Part shown: positions 1 through 11,344 of the stretch, one piece after another
How the letters are laid out: each line of letters begins with the position of its first letter
How positions within the stretch are numbered: the first letter of the stretch is position 1
Assembly (NCBI GenBank): GCA_029641185.1
Contig: JAPWGK010000013.1
Coordinates: 992,001-1,056,000, forward strand
DNA length: 64,000 nt
Direction: 5' to 3'
Source of the DNA: Pseudofabraea citricarpa
Lineage: Eukaryota; Ascomycota; Leotiomycetes; Helotiales; Dermateaceae
Translations under genes and position numbers: made by a program
Notes under the pieces: generated by a model
Seen by the model: only the letters and a program-made list of their open reading frames with translations
Databases searched by the model: none
Told to the model about the DNA's origin: nothing

Positions 1-1
1 A

Positions 2-199
2 GAGCCTCCGTACCCAATAGCTTCTACGTCGACAGTCACAATACCGATAGAAACTAAAGCACCACTGCCAACTGTGATTCCAATCAACACTACGACGAGC
101 AGCCCTCCAGTAGTCACATACACTGGTGCAGCAAAGTCTCTTCAACCAATATTCCTTATCGCTATTGCTGGCTTTTTGGCCGGCTGGGTGGTAGGATAG
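2..199 (+). CDS. 3' end of a GPI-type surface protein (partial)
   Basis: An open frame enters from the left edge and stops at 197-199. The visible 65 residues are rich in Thr, Ser and Pro and end in a hydrophobic tail (FLIAIAGFLAGWVVG) with nothing after it. A Ser/Thr-rich stalk followed by a terminal hydrophobic segment is the usual layout of a fungal GPI-anchor signal, with possible omega sites at the Gly-Ala-Ala or Ser upstream of the tail. The N-terminal domain lies outside the window, so the function cannot be named. The stop, frame and tail are seen directly. The cell-surface role is inferred. Confidence 0.6.
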   Translation, partial: EPPYPIASTSTVTIPIETKAPLPTVIPINTTTSSPPVVTYTGAAKSLQPIFLIAIAGFLAGWVVG

Positions 200-320
200 G
201 CGGTGGTATAATCAAATTCGATGCGATGATAGGATATGATTTAACGAGTCAGGTTGAAGAAGTAAAGAATCATTGGAGTAATTTAATGTGTATTTGGCGT
301 TTGGTGAGTGGAGGATTCAG

Positions 321-1253
321 TTAGGTGTTTTCGTGCAGGCGTTCATCAACTTGTGTTTGATCACTGTCTATGGTATTCGAGGTTGCCAGGCCCTGTTGGA
401 GTTTTGCTTGGATACCACAAAGTATTTCTTTCTCTTCGGCAGACAAGATTATCCAATCTGGGATAAGCATATGTTCTCTAGTAACAATTATTTCATCGTC
501 GTCTTTCATCATTGTATTATCGACCCCGGAGACCTTCTCAATGTCTTCGATTGGTGGCTCTGATAGATCTCTTGCTGTCCACCAATATACTGGAAACGTG
601 CGTTGGATATTGTTGACGACACATGCTGTTGCTAGCATCAGTACGTTACCCAGCAATATCGCCGGTACCAAGAACCAGCCCATCTTTGTTACTATGGGAT
701 TTGTGGATGCAATGAGGGCCGTGGCGCCAGCAGGTGGGTAGACGACATTTGTGGCAGCCATGACAGCAGAAGATATACCAACAGATAACGCGCCCGCCAA
801 CCATCGCAAGTCCTCGAAGTCAGAAGACAAAGCAAAGAGCTTGGTAATTCCCACGCCGATGACTGTCGAAAAAAGTTGTCCAAAGAATGCATTTCGAGGC
901 TGTGCAAGTGCCGTATCGATTGTGTTGAATTCGAGGATTGCAGCAGCGCCCTAAGGAAGATAAGTAACCTTGTCAAACATCACAGAAAGAACACATACAA
1001 AGCTGGCGATAATGATTGGGGTTCCTTGAGATCTAATGGGTTCTGTATGAAAAACTCCCTCTATGATAGAAATACCAGCAAAAGCACCAAAAAAGGACCA
1101 AAAGCAGACAAATAAACGTCCAATCTGTGGCCGAGGGGTAGACCGATGGCCTAATAACCAAGAGACTGGTTTTGGAAGGAGGTGAAGCCTTGGCCGAGGC
1201 ACAAATTGGTTGAGATGATCATCTATGTCGAAATCCCAAGAAGAGCGAGGCAT
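321..1253 (-). CDS. HPP-family integral membrane protein
   Basis: Two exons, 999-1253 and 321-950, are joined across a 48 nt GTATGT...TAG intron (951-998) and give 294 aa. The HPP signature spans the splice: the first exon ends in GTPIIIASF and the second opens with GAAAILEFN, then QPRNAFFGQLFSTVIG and YPPAGATALIAS. Four hydrophobic segments precede a polar C-terminal tail of about 110 residues, giving an HPP membrane domain plus cytosolic tail. The start was set at 1253 (MPRSSWDFDID) because the HPP domain follows directly; the upstream Met at 1307 adds residues unlike the family. Plant and cyanobacterial HPP proteins have been linked to nitrite transport, but fungal members are poorly characterised, so the substrate is unknown. 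Confidence 0.85.
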
Positions 1254-1998
1254 TATGTGGTAGATGAATAAAGAATTTTGGAAGCTATGAACTTTCAAAT
1301 ACTTCAATGTCGCTTGTAGAGTATACTCAATGCAACGAAAAGGATTGGAATGTAAGAAATGACTTGCTGGAACAAGTTATGTCAAGTGACGGAAAATCGA
1401 AGTCTTGAGATACGTCCTTGGAGTTTCTTCATGGTGACCTGCTTTCACCGAATAATTGCGACATGCATGTAGCTTGCGAGGCTAAACGTAAGTCATTACA
1501 GAAGGATATAACATCTCCGGAGGCTCAAGCTACCTCGTAACTAGCGACAGCATGGGTGAAGTTACCCCAGATCCGACAAGTGTCAATCAGGGTAAAGTCA
1601 AACGGTGGCTAGTCTCGGAATAGGTTGGAGGAGTCTGATCACTTGATCTAACCTCACCACTCACCTCGCAGTTTTTGATACGGCTCTGCTTAATTGGTAC
1701 CTTGCTGTTTAAGGATCGAGGGGTGACAAGTTTGTCGTTACCAATATAGGAACGCGATGACACATGGAAACGTAATTGGAAAGCTTGTCATCACGTGCAC
1801 TTCCACCGTCATTGCTGGTTGTTGTTGGACAATTTTGTACTGCCGCTAGATCCCGATAATTCCAGTGAATGAGGGGGTTTGGTCGTACTTGAGAGTGTTG
1901 AGGCAGTAGCAACTTTGATTTAATCCTGAGTTCTGATGATAATATGCCAAGCCACCGCTTCCTTTCCTCCTTGACCGAGTTTCATTCTTGTTGCCAAC
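1254..1998. other. Intergenic region, HPP gene to amine oxidase gene
   Basis: About 745 bp containing the promoter of the HPP gene and the 3' side of the amine oxidase gene, both on the minus strand. Only short overlapping open frames occur, with no recognisable domain, splice structure or RNA signature. I see no gene here. Confidence 0.6.
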
Positions 1999-4499
1999 CT
2001 ATTCTTCAAAAAACCCAAACAGATCTTCCCCAGGCCCGAGAATAAAGCAGCTCGGGGGGTTGGCTCCATTGGTGGTAGGTGGTGTAACTCCCTCCTCGAC
2101 TTCGTTGAATATAACGGCATTTGTCAGATCTCGAGTTCCCTCATGATCTCCCCAGTTGTGCGGTGCAAAAATAATACTGCTATGAGCCTCGGATGCCATG
2201 GTATTAGGGAGATCCTCGGCACGTGTGTAGTGATGCATCCCAAGGTTAATCCAAGCGACGAGATCCTCTTGGATGAGACTCTCTCCATCGAAGAAATTCC
2301 AAAATTCCACCATCGGCTCTTCAGGTAGATTCTGGTTCAGAGCTGCGGACGAAGATGGTTCTGAATCTTTTTGTCTACTCACAGCAAATGCCTGTTTCGC
2401 ATATTGGGCACTTTTGCGAAACCATGGCGATACCATTGATGGGAGGTGGACATTCGACAATCCGGGAATGATGCGATATCCTCGTGGGTTACCAAAACTA
2501 TTCGTAATATTCTTGTTCATGATTGTGTACATAGTCTGTCCGTTTGCCGGCACTGAAAGCAGGCCATCATCTTCGGTAGCAATCTCTGTGAAGTTGTATC
2601 GCATCATTTCGAATGTACCACGCTCTGGATACCATGCTGTAAAAATGTTAGCAGAATAACTAGGCAAGAACGGGGGAAATACCCTGAGTGATATTTTCCA
2701 GAATGATATCTGTCTTCAAGAAAGTGTTCTGCTCATCAATGATATCAAAATCAACCTTGAAGTTCATAACATGCGTGTGGAGGGTTCCAGTAATCGTTTC
2801 TGTAAGTCTTGGTCCCCATTTACCTCCATCTTCAGGTCTGTAATAATTTCCTTGGATGTAACCAGATGCGTGAGCATCGATCCCCATCGTGCCATCAACA
2901 TAGAATGAGTAATCCCAGAGATAGTCATAGTTCCCAATGGTGGATATCATTCGAACCGTTAAAGCCGAGCCTTTCGTTGCTTGTTTGTAAGAACCACCAT
3001 CATGGCGGGTGATTGGATATCCAATATCAGACTCGAAAATGCATATAGCATTGATAGCCGTCTGAGTAGTCTCTGCGCCGTGCCAGCTTGCATTCCAGTA
3101 TGTTGCATGATAAGGACAATCATATCCTGGAATAGGTCGGTTAATCAAACCTCCGATGCCGTAGAAGCGATCATTGTATGCTGTTCCAGCCTGGAAGGGG
3201 TTGTTTCCAGCATATTGAGCGATGGCATCTATCTTAAAATAAACATATTATCGGCATTATTCGTGGTTTAAAAGTTACCTTGAAGAGAAAGCTCATAGAT
3301 GACTCGTTCACCTTTGAATTTGATATCGAAAAACTGGATTCCGGTATCTCTCGTAAATCGAGTATAGAATTGCCATCCAAGATACTCGATATAATGATTC
3401 TTGTTATCAACCTTGTACCTTTTCCCATCCGCTTCAACAGTGGTTGGAGCGAATCGTGTCTCGAGATCTCGAATTGGCCCGATTCTATCTTTCCTGAGAA
3501 AGGAGTCGTCTGCGGGAGTGATGGGCTGCTTGACGATCTCACCAGCTTCCCAGGCAGTCCTGAACTGTTCAACAGATGTGTACACCACAAGATCATATAC
3601 TATCATTCTCAGAAAGTATAGATTCTCATCAGTACCACTGATATCAAAGCTGACATAGAAGTCCATCATTTGGTCGTAAGGTGCGATACCACTAAGCCGC
3701 CATGGCAACCACACAATAGATTCAGACCCATTTCCAGAAGAGGGCTTTGACACGAAATATTGACAATTTGTACGGTTGTCGCTGCTGCCATAGTATGTTA
3801 TACCCATCAAATCATACGTGATGTCGGCAATGCTAGACATGCTATTCGCAACGACATAATCTATAGCTGTAGAACGTGGTCCATCTTCGAACCGAGCGTT
3901 GAAGGGAACATGTGGCGATCTCGTATAGAAATAATCTAATGTCTTGATTGTGGTGGTGTTGTCAATTGGAATTGGGCCAACCTATATTCCAATAAGCTAT
4001 GCAAAATTAGCATATTAAAGAGACTTACATAGTATTCAGTCGCATCAGGAATTTCTTTGCCGCCTTCGTTGATAACCACGCGAACGTATTTTGTTGGTAG
4101 ACTTGCATTTCCATCGAGGTAGGCTAACACATCGGTCTTGTTGGGATGCAAAGCTTCGATCATCCAGATATAATTATCCGTCTGTGTGAGATTCTCACTT
4201 GATGCTGAAGTCAGATTCAAATTTTGCTCTGGTAGGAATAGCCACTCGACAACCGCTGAATATTCTTCATTTGTTGGAGGGAGGAAAGGCGAGATCTTAG
4301 AAGCCTGCACGGGGACATCTGTAGGCACGGAACAGGTGTCATTGCTTATCTGCCGTTTCAAAACTCGGCCTTGCTTGGTGGTCTTCAATGGCTTGGTAGC
4401 AAAAGGACTGCTGTGGACATCTTTGTGGGTGCTTGGGTTGGCGTTGGCAAAAGTTGAGGATGCCACAAGGAAAGCTAGGAGTCCCAGGAGCTTTGTCAT
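1999..4499 (-). CDS. Secreted copper amine oxidase (TPQ enzyme)
   Basis: Four exons (4029-4499, 3279-3981, 2683-3228, 1999-2636) are separated by 46-50 nt introns and give 785 aa. The family oxidises primary amines to aldehydes, releasing ammonia and hydrogen peroxide. Visible landmarks: an N-terminal signal peptide (MTKLLGLLAFLVASSTFANA); the catalytic-base Asp at about 411 in YNDRFYGIGG; the Asn-Tyr-Asp motif whose Tyr (about 492, in STIGNYDYLW) is converted to topaquinone; the copper His pair in LHTHVMNFKVDFD (about 542 and 544); and the third copper His in NLGMHHYTRAED (about 709). All catalytic positions are intact. Many NxS/T sequons fit secretion. A Zn2Cys6 regulator is divergently transcribed from the shared upstream region, and the HPP gene lies downstream. 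Confidence 0.93.
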
Positions 4500-5216
4500 C
4501 TTGACTTTGGATTCTCAAAGATAGAGTGAAGTAGGCACTTTCCCAGAAGTGACTGAGAACAATTGCATTCATCCAGAGAAGTGAAAGATACTTATACTTG
4601 GGAAACCATTTTCCACACTTGTAGACCATTCAATGCATCATGCAGCTTCTAACACATGTGCTATACGATGTAGAGTCAATATTGCTCACCATTGACTTCA
4701 TTTCCTAGTCCACCAAGAGACTAAGGGTATAGCTCTGTATAGAATTTGGACTTTGAGAGGCTCGCTCGACCAAATTCCTTGGTGATGTACCTTGCAGTCT
4801 GCAGGGCCACTCAAGTTCGTGCCTGGGGTGCCGGAACTTGACTGTTTTGAGGGATGATAGCCAGAACATCGGAATACAAATGCCAAGTGATAACATTGTC
4901 CGTACGAATTACCGGTACCCGGTGGTTGAATCATTGTATCCGAGTGTGTTGTAGAGAAGAAGTTGAAGTGAACTGGAGTGGGATGATATCAATTTTCTCG
5001 CCTAATTTTGTTGTCACCTCGCGCGCGCCAATAAGAGTGAGCCTTGGTGTCTTTTGGGTTATCGGAGGTGTCCCTTATCTTATCCTCCACACTACTATTT
5101 GAAGCTATTCCTCAATAGGTTCTGATAGCCTGTACACAGCTTTACTCTCTCAGTTATTTCCTTTGATCACTTTCAATGCTGCTCAAAGAAGCAAACCCCG
5201 CATCACAGCCAGATCG
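4500..5216. promoter_or_regulatory. Shared divergent promoter, amine oxidase and Zn2Cys6 regulator
   Basis: 717 bp separate the start codons of the two divergent genes and must hold both promoters. A GC-rich stretch with ACCGGTACCCGGT-type inverted CGG/CCG triplets lies near 4911-4923; such triplets are the usual recognition elements of Zn2Cys6 proteins. A run of CG dinucleotides (CTCGCGCGCGCC) lies near 5018-5029. No convincing gene is present. That the regulator binds here is an inference from the arrangement only. Confidence 0.4.
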
Positions 5217-6803
5217 ATGGCGATGTCCTATTTCAGGCGCTCCCGGAATGGTAGGCGATTTCTCTACGGACAGCTCTTACCAGGATCGCTAATCTAATGC
5301 TGGTAACCAGGCTGCAAAACCTGTCGAAAGAAGCGTCTTAAATGCGATGAGAAGAAGCCGGAATGTACCAATTGCGAAAGCAGAAATACTGCATGTGAAG
5401 GCTATAAAGTCGAAATTCGCTGGGCGGGCAGGGTGGAACAACAGGGTGTGCATGCTCCCCAAGTTCAGTCCCAATCGGTTCCTCCAAAGCAGCAAACCAC
5501 ATCCGTCCATTCGGAGAAACCAACTATTGGAAGCAATATGATACATCGAACCCTGAAACTATTACCGGATGCAGAACCACAAAATGCTTATCTTTTCAAT
5601 CACTTCCTCTGTGGGATTTCGGAGTTAATTCTGCTAAAAGCCAAGAGAGCCACTGTACAAACTTCTATGACTCTTTCATCAGCTCTGAATACTTCTTCTC
5701 CGGTTTATGCAATGATTCTGGCTACCTCGGCAGCTCATCTCTATTCCGTAGGTATCGTAAGTGAAAGCGAAGCGCTGAGGAGAAAGCATTTTGCCTTTCA
5801 AGGTCTTCGCAAAGCAATATCAAGTCAGCAGCATACTAGCAACGTTAAAGCTTCAAAGGAACTTCATAACGGTATTAGCGACGACACAATTTCCGCTTCG
5901 ATCATGCTCGTAGGTATCGAATGCATCCAAGGAACTTCAACAACTCAAATCATACCACTTCTAAAAGGAACTGCGGCTTTGATATCGACCAAACAAAAAT
6001 ACAACATGCAATATGAAAGTAGAAGCATGCATAAACCTAGCTTGCCGTATTTTGACGCTACCAAGCGATCTACTGCTTATTTTGACATACTCTCCTGCAT
6101 TCCTGGATCTCGTCCTCCCTTACTTCCTGTGAATGATTGGCTACCAACTCCCGAGGAAGAAGCGGAGTCTGGTCTTGATCCTCTTATGGGCTGTTTCACT
6201 GGGGTCATAGCCATGCTTGGTGAGAGTTCTCGACTCATTGGCTCATACTACTCGGGAGACATTGGAGACTCGGATTTTGTTGCTGCCCAGAAACAACTTC
6301 AAGACGAACTTTGGAATTGGCAGGCATTACCAAGCCAAAATGAAAGCGACTCAGATAATGAAAAACAAGAAGAATCAAATAGACATGCGGGTGATGCACA
6401 CAGGCTTGCAACTTTAATATATCTTCTTCGGAGTGCCGACTTTAATGCACAATCGACGCAAATTTCTTCTCTTGTCGAGATGCTTCGAATAGCCGTGATT
6501 ATGGTACCACTCAGCTCATCTTCTAGCGCTGCTATACTTTGGCCGGTATTTGTACTAGGTTGCGAGACTTTTGAAGCACAAAGTTACGAAAGGAAAGAAA
6601 TATCAGATTGGTTTGCTCGGCTATTGGCTAAAGTCATGTTCCTCAACATTAAGACCGCAGCGAGCTTTCTCCAGGATGTTATTTGGAAACTCTCTTCTAT
6701 TCGACGCTCCAATGGATCAAGTATGACAGCATCTAAAGTGTGGAAACAATGTGAATGGGTGAGATACTGTTGGGAGCGGAAGATCTTCCTTCTATTGGCA
6801 TAA
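5217..6803 (+). CDS. Zn2Cys6 binuclear cluster transcription factor
   Basis: Exon 1 is only 34 nt (5217-5250). A 60 nt intron (5251-5310) leads into exon 2 (5311-6803), giving 508 aa. The DNA-binding cluster begins right after the splice: residues 13-40 show CKTCRKKRLKCDE then CTNCESRNTAC, with the spacing of six Cys expected of a fungal C6 zinc cluster. The start was chosen because MAMSYFRRSRNG leads directly into it, the common RSRxGCxTCR arrangement. The remaining roughly 450 residues resemble the helical fungal-specific effector domain, with an acidic Ser/Glu-rich patch (SESDSDNEKQEES-like, around residue 320). It is divergent from the copper amine oxidase, so local regulation is plausible. 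No specific regulator name can be assigned. Confidence 0.88.
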
Positions 6804-7506
6804 CACATCAAAGTTGCTTAGCGAGCGAATATTTTCCAGAGGAAAATTGGTTATGATGAAAAAAGTTCAAGTATTTCAAGAAAAAGTATAGTAGAAAGAG
6901 TAGAAAGTTATTTAAAAAGCGTCTCAAACGAATTAGTGATCCTTGCCGCCGACGCATGATTTATTGTTTATTACTTGTTGTGTGGTCGGGCTTCTTTTGA
7001 CAATTTCTTCAGCTACTTGAAATATATTTGTGTTGGATATTGGAAAGGGATTAGAAACCCAAATCGACAGAAAATGCACCCAAGAGCCAATGCTAGTGAA
7101 GAGTATTAAACATGCGACCAGCTTCCCTATTCTTCCCGTGATGGGGCGGTATAGGGTATCCAAACATATCACGTGTTGTTAAATTGATTATAGGCATCAT
7201 TAATGTTCAAGTAGTCAGTAGAGGACTCAGTGACTTAGTGACTACAGTGCAAGATTTTAATCCCAACATTAAAATGAGGTTTCCATACTACCACGGTCCA
7301 AACAACGAAGTCTTCAATACCTAGGGAACCTCACATGATGTCGGCTCGGTTCGTCTCGTCTACATGAATGACTTCTCATCCTTTTCCTCTTCAAAAATCA
7401 CACCAACTATCACCCACCCCCTAAAACCTCGAGTTTCCAGAACGCCAACAACTGGAATCAGAAGCAAGAGACAGAAAATCAAAAAGAGACGGCCAGGTAT
7501 CCCACC
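6804..7506. other. Intergenic region, Zn2Cys6 gene to HAD gene
   Basis: About 700 bp, AT-rich in its first half. It holds the 3' flank of the regulator and the promoter of the HAD phosphatase. I see no gene or RNA signature. Confidence 0.5.
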
Positions 7507-8406
7507 ATGTCCACTCGTAAATACGTCCTCGACTTCGACGGGACAATCACCCAACACGACACCATCTCGACACTCTTCAGCATCGCCCTCTCACTATCCA
7601 AGAACCCCGACCTTCAGGGGATACACGAGAGAATCATCTCAGAATACACACAAGACTACATCTCACACGTAAACAGCTACACACCCTCGTCAGAGAACCG
7701 ACACACGCTCGCTTCGGAGCTCGCTTTCCTGCGCAGCTTATGTGGTGTAGAACAGCGAAGTTTTGACCGCGTCAGCTCATCTCGGATCCTAGCAGACGTG
7801 GATTTTTATAGAGCGGGAAGAGAGAAAGCCCGAGGGGGAGCAGGAGAAGGAGAGGGTGAGGTAAGGATAAGAAACGGGTTCAGGTCGTTCATCAGCATGA
7901 TTGAAGAGAAAGGGAAACCCAGCGAATGGGCGATTCTTTCAGTAAATTTCTCACGCCGGTTTATCACGGGCGTCGTCGAAGAAACTCTCAAAGGAGATGC
8001 AGAGATAGAAACTGTAAAAGAGAGGAAAATCATCTCGAACTCGGTGGATCCTCAGACTGGGAGGATTTCTGGTCCGTTATCGGGGAAAGGGGATGATCGG
8101 GTCATGGCGACTTGTCAAGATAAGAGGGAATGTTTACAGGAGTTAGTAGAGGAGTGGGGAGTGGACTTGAGTGAGGTCGTGTATGTGGGAGATTCGACGA
8201 CAGATCTGGAGTGCTTGATAGATATAGGTACCGGTATTGTAGTGGTGAATGAGGAACAGGAGAGTGGGTTGTTGAAGACTCTGGAGAGGATCTCGGTGCA
8301 AATTGTGCATATTTCTGATTTTCAGAAGAGAGATAGAGACGAGAAGTGTCTTTTTTGGGCTCGGGACTTTGGGGAGATAATTGTGAGTGGAGTTCTTGAC
8401 TCCTAA
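7507..8406 (+). CDS. HAD-superfamily phosphatase
   Basis: Single exon, 299 aa, starting in a good context (CCACCATGTC). Motif I is DFDGT at residues 9-13, with the nucleophile Asp and the second Asp, followed by ITQHDTI. Motif II/III-like segments are WAILSVNFSRRFI and the Lys of the KGDDR segment. Motif IV is VVYVGDSTTDLECLI near the C-terminus. This matches small cytosolic HAD phosphatases related to the phosphoserine-phosphatase/MtnX branch found across fungi. The substrate cannot be read from sequence. A Gly/Glu-rich low-complexity loop (about residues 107-120) sits in the cap region. Confidence 0.88.
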   Translation: MSTRKYVLDFDGTITQHDTISTLFSIALSLSKNPDLQGIHERIISEYTQDYISHVNSYTPSSENRHTLASELAFLRSLCGVEQRSFDRVSSSRILADVDFYRAGREKARGGAGEGEGEVRIRNGFRSFISMIEEKGKPSEWAILSVNFSRRFITGVVEETLKGDAEIETVKERKIISNSVDPQTGRISGPLSGKGDDRVMATCQDKRECLQELVEEWGVDLSEVVYVGDSTTDLECLIDIGTGIVVVNEEQESGLLKTLERISVQIVHISDFQKRDRDEKCLFWARDFGEIIVSGVLDS

Positions 8407-8575
8407 AGAGACTCATTTAGGGTTGAGGGCCAATAAGCATGTTTGGCACTGATTCATTATATACTTTACGAATCCTGGCTGAATTCGATTTCTGGACTCA
8501 GGAAACAACAGGTATCTACATGCTTGGGTATCAGAATAATATACTATTGCTCGTAACCTAATACTCGTAAGGACA

Positions 8576-9753
8576 TCACTTAAGAGAATGCTTGAGTAAA
8601 GTCTTGTACCCCTCCACAGCCGTCTCCAAATCAGCTATCGAAAGGTGTTCATGGTCTGAGTGAGCAACCAAGATAGATCCAGGTCCATAAAGATATCTCT
8701 TATGGTCACCCTTCAGATTAGGGATATCAGTTCCATAGTTGACAACAATTTTCTCGAACCCTATTTTGATGTTAGCTTGCAGGATAAAACCAAGAGGAAT
8801 GATCGCATACCCTTAACGTCCGAATCAATTGGTACAGGTCCATATCCTGGAGTAAACCTAACATCCAACTCCTGCCCCGTCTTCGCAATAGCATCCAAGA
8901 TGATCTTCTGCACTGCCTCTGGTTCCCCAGCAGCAATTCTCAGTGCAACAGTGGCACTCGCATCCTCAGCAATAACATTTGCTGCGACACCACCCTCCAT
9001 CCTGCCAATATTCAAAGTAGTATTGCCATATTTCTCGCTCCAAGGAAGCTCCAAAGTAGTCAAGGCGTACAGAGCTGGAATCAACATGGCGTTTGCATTT
9101 CTGCCCAATTCTGGATATCCACTATGTCCAGCCTTACCCTTGGCTGTCAAGAAGAGGCTCAAGATCCCTTTATGTCCGCTCGCCAGCTTGAGCTCAGTAG
9201 GCTCGCCGAAGATGACAGTATCCCAGCTCAAGCCTAGATCATTCGCCTTGATCATACCAGAACCCCCAACCTCCTCTCCAACGACAAACAACAGCGACAC
9301 ATCTCCCTCTGAGATCTTGCCTGCAGCCCAGAGCTCCTCAACAGCCTTCACTTGGGCAGCGACGCTCCCCTTCGCATCCACACTTCCCCGACCCCAGATC
9401 TCATCCCCCACTCTTTCGTACGGCCAGAAGGGAGGAACGGTATCGATGTGCGACGAGATGGCCGTCTTTGTTTTCCGCTGCTTTCCAATATATGCCAGGA
9501 TATTGTGACGGATCGGTGTCACCTCTTGCAGTTCCACTGTAAAGCCCTGTTTCTTGAGATATGTCGCGAGGTAGTCGGTGGCATTTTTCTCGTTGCCCGA
9601 GATGGATTCGTGCTCGATGAGAGCTTTATGTAGCTCGACGAGCGAGGATCTCGAGGATAGGGACTCGCTGGAAATGGGCTGCTGTGCATCAATTGAATGC
9701 GCGCCGACCCAATTAGATAGTAGAAGAATGCTGGAGAGCGTGAGGAGCTTCAT
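8576..9753 (-). CDS. Secreted M20-family metallopeptidase (ArgE/DapE type)
   Basis: Two exons, 8811-9753 and 8576-8760, with a 50 nt intron (8761-8810), give 375 aa. A signal peptide ([20 protein letters not shown]) implies export. Metal-site motifs of M20 enzymes appear in order: SSHIDTVPP (His, then Asp), [10 protein letters not shown] (bridging Asp), [10 protein letters not shown] (catalytic Glu and ligand Glu), FGEPTELK (Glu ligand) and, in the second exon, AHSDHEHLS (His ligand). The lid/dimer domain contains [12 protein letters not shown]. Exon 2 restores the final His ligand, which supports the splice. The family hydrolyses peptides or acylated amino acids using two zincs. Fungal secreted members are annotated as carboxypeptidases; the specificity here is unknown. 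Confidence 0.9.
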
Positions 9754-10213
9754 GTTGAATCACAAAGCCTGGATGTGTGTTTGGCAGCTTTGGGAAGCTA
9801 TGAAATTTATTCAAGTATGGTAAAGCTCCCACTCTCGATGACGCGATTTCCGTTCGTCAACCGCGGGGCGTTTCCGTGGCCATACGAATACGAACAAGGG
9901 AACTTCAGATTCATTATTGCGGCATTTAAAGATTCAAAGTTAGAATTATGTTCAATGAAAATATCACTGTATTCAAAGTGCGTAAATATGTTATTGCTTG
10001 GTATAAAACAAGTTACTGTCCAATCATGGTTCACGAAAGCTGCTACTTGTATAAACATCACTTAATGTCCAGAAAACCTCCATGATTCTACCTACTACCA
10101 TCAAAAACCCTCCCACAAACAACATAAGAGAAGCCTTTGACAAGCTTCATTAACTTCGTAACTGGAAAATCGAGGACTGCTGAACTACATGTTGTCTTTG
10201 CTCAAGTCTGCTC
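9754..10213. other. Intergenic region, M20 peptidase to Ser-Gly repeat gene
   Basis: About 460 bp between two minus-strand genes: the promoter of the M20 peptidase and the 3' flank of the Ser-Gly repeat gene. AT-rich. No coding or RNA feature is supported. Confidence 0.5.
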
Positions 10214-11344
10214 TTAGACAGTAGCAGTAGGAGTACTGCTCTCAAGAGTCGTTGAGACAGAGATCGAAACAGAAACAGAGGTTGCTGTTGTAGATTCGAT
10301 GGCGGTAGTAGACTCAATAGCAGTGTCAGTGGTGGACTCTGTGGCGGTGGTTGAGGCAGATGCGGTGACCGTCTCTGAAGCCGTTGCTGTGGTAGTGGCT
10401 TCAAGTTCAGTGCTGCTGCTAGCGGAGATAGTTGCAGAAGAGCTGACGCTTGATGAGGTAGATGAGACTGGAAGCACACAAGCTGCAGCTGGAATAACTG
10501 TAAGAGTTTGAGGGACACAAGCCGAGGTCATGTTGGCGTTGAAAACGGCTACGATGGTTCCGTTCAAGGCACAGAAGGATGCTACATCGGAATCAAAGGC
10601 AGTGTTGTTCCACGAGAGAACGTTGTCGTAGCTCAAGAACTCAGTCGAGATGCTTCCAATTATTGGGGAGACACCAAAATCCTGGAATGCGACACCTGGG
10701 CTTGTAGACACGATCTCGCCTTGGCTGGAAAGCTGACCATCGGTAATGGTAAAGACAGATGCATCAGAGCAGTTTCCAACAATGCTACCACTTGGGCCGA
10801 CATAGCTTGCTTCTGCAAGCTCTTGTCTCTTGGCAATTGCTCGGCGTCTGGCAAATGGAGCTGGAGCAGCAGCCAGCAAGAAAGGAATTGGAGTAGCAAT
10901 AACACCTCCACTGCTTACGGCAGTTCTATGTATGTTAGGTACGAAGGCATTTTTAGGATTGGTTGGTACTTACACACTGGAAGTGACTGTGGTAGTGCTG
11001 GTAGCCGTGATCGTGGTAGAGAGAAACGTAGGAGCATTGTTGATGTTGATTGTGACACCTCCATTGATGTTGATGATGGTGTTGGCCGAGATATAAGTGT
11101 TGATGAAGACTGGGTACGTGATCACTTGGGTATAGATGTGAATTTGGATGACGGGGGCTGAGCCACCTCCACCAACACCAACACCAGATCCAGATCCCGA
11201 GCCTGAGCCAGAGCCAGATCCTGATCCTGATCCAGATCCTGATCCAACACCATAACAGAAATCTTGTCTGGGGACGATCTCATAAGAGTTTACAAGGGAG
11301 CCAGCAACGCAGGCGAGAGCGGCTAAGGTCTTACTGGCGAACAT
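10214..11344 (-). CDS. Secreted Ser-Gly repeat protein, DUF7908-like
   Basis: Two exons, 10974-11344 and 10214-10925, with a 48 nt intron (10926-10973), give 360 aa. Order of parts: signal peptide (MFASKTLAALACVAGSLVNS), a KEX2-like boundary at IVPRQ, and a run of Ser-Gly dipeptides (about residues 35-54, near 11184-11243). Next comes an Ile/Asn-rich segment (NTIININGGVTININNAP) that resembles a domain I recall as fungal DUF7908, then a Thr-rich stretch, a dibasic-rich linker (PFARRRAIAKR), a predicted beta-rich domain, and a Ser/Thr/Ala-rich C-terminal stalk of about 90 residues. No GPI tail is seen. It is probably cell-wall associated or secreted. The function is unknown and the DUF name is from memory. 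Confidence 0.75.
11168..11243 (-). repeat. Coding Ser-Gly dipeptide repeat
   Basis: A short tandem array of TCx-GGx hexamers encodes alternating Ser and Gly in the first exon of the gene at 10214-11344. It is interrupted only by synonymous changes. Such arrays change copy number easily and make a flexible linker between the mature N-terminus and the Ile/Asn-rich segment. Confidence 0.7.
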
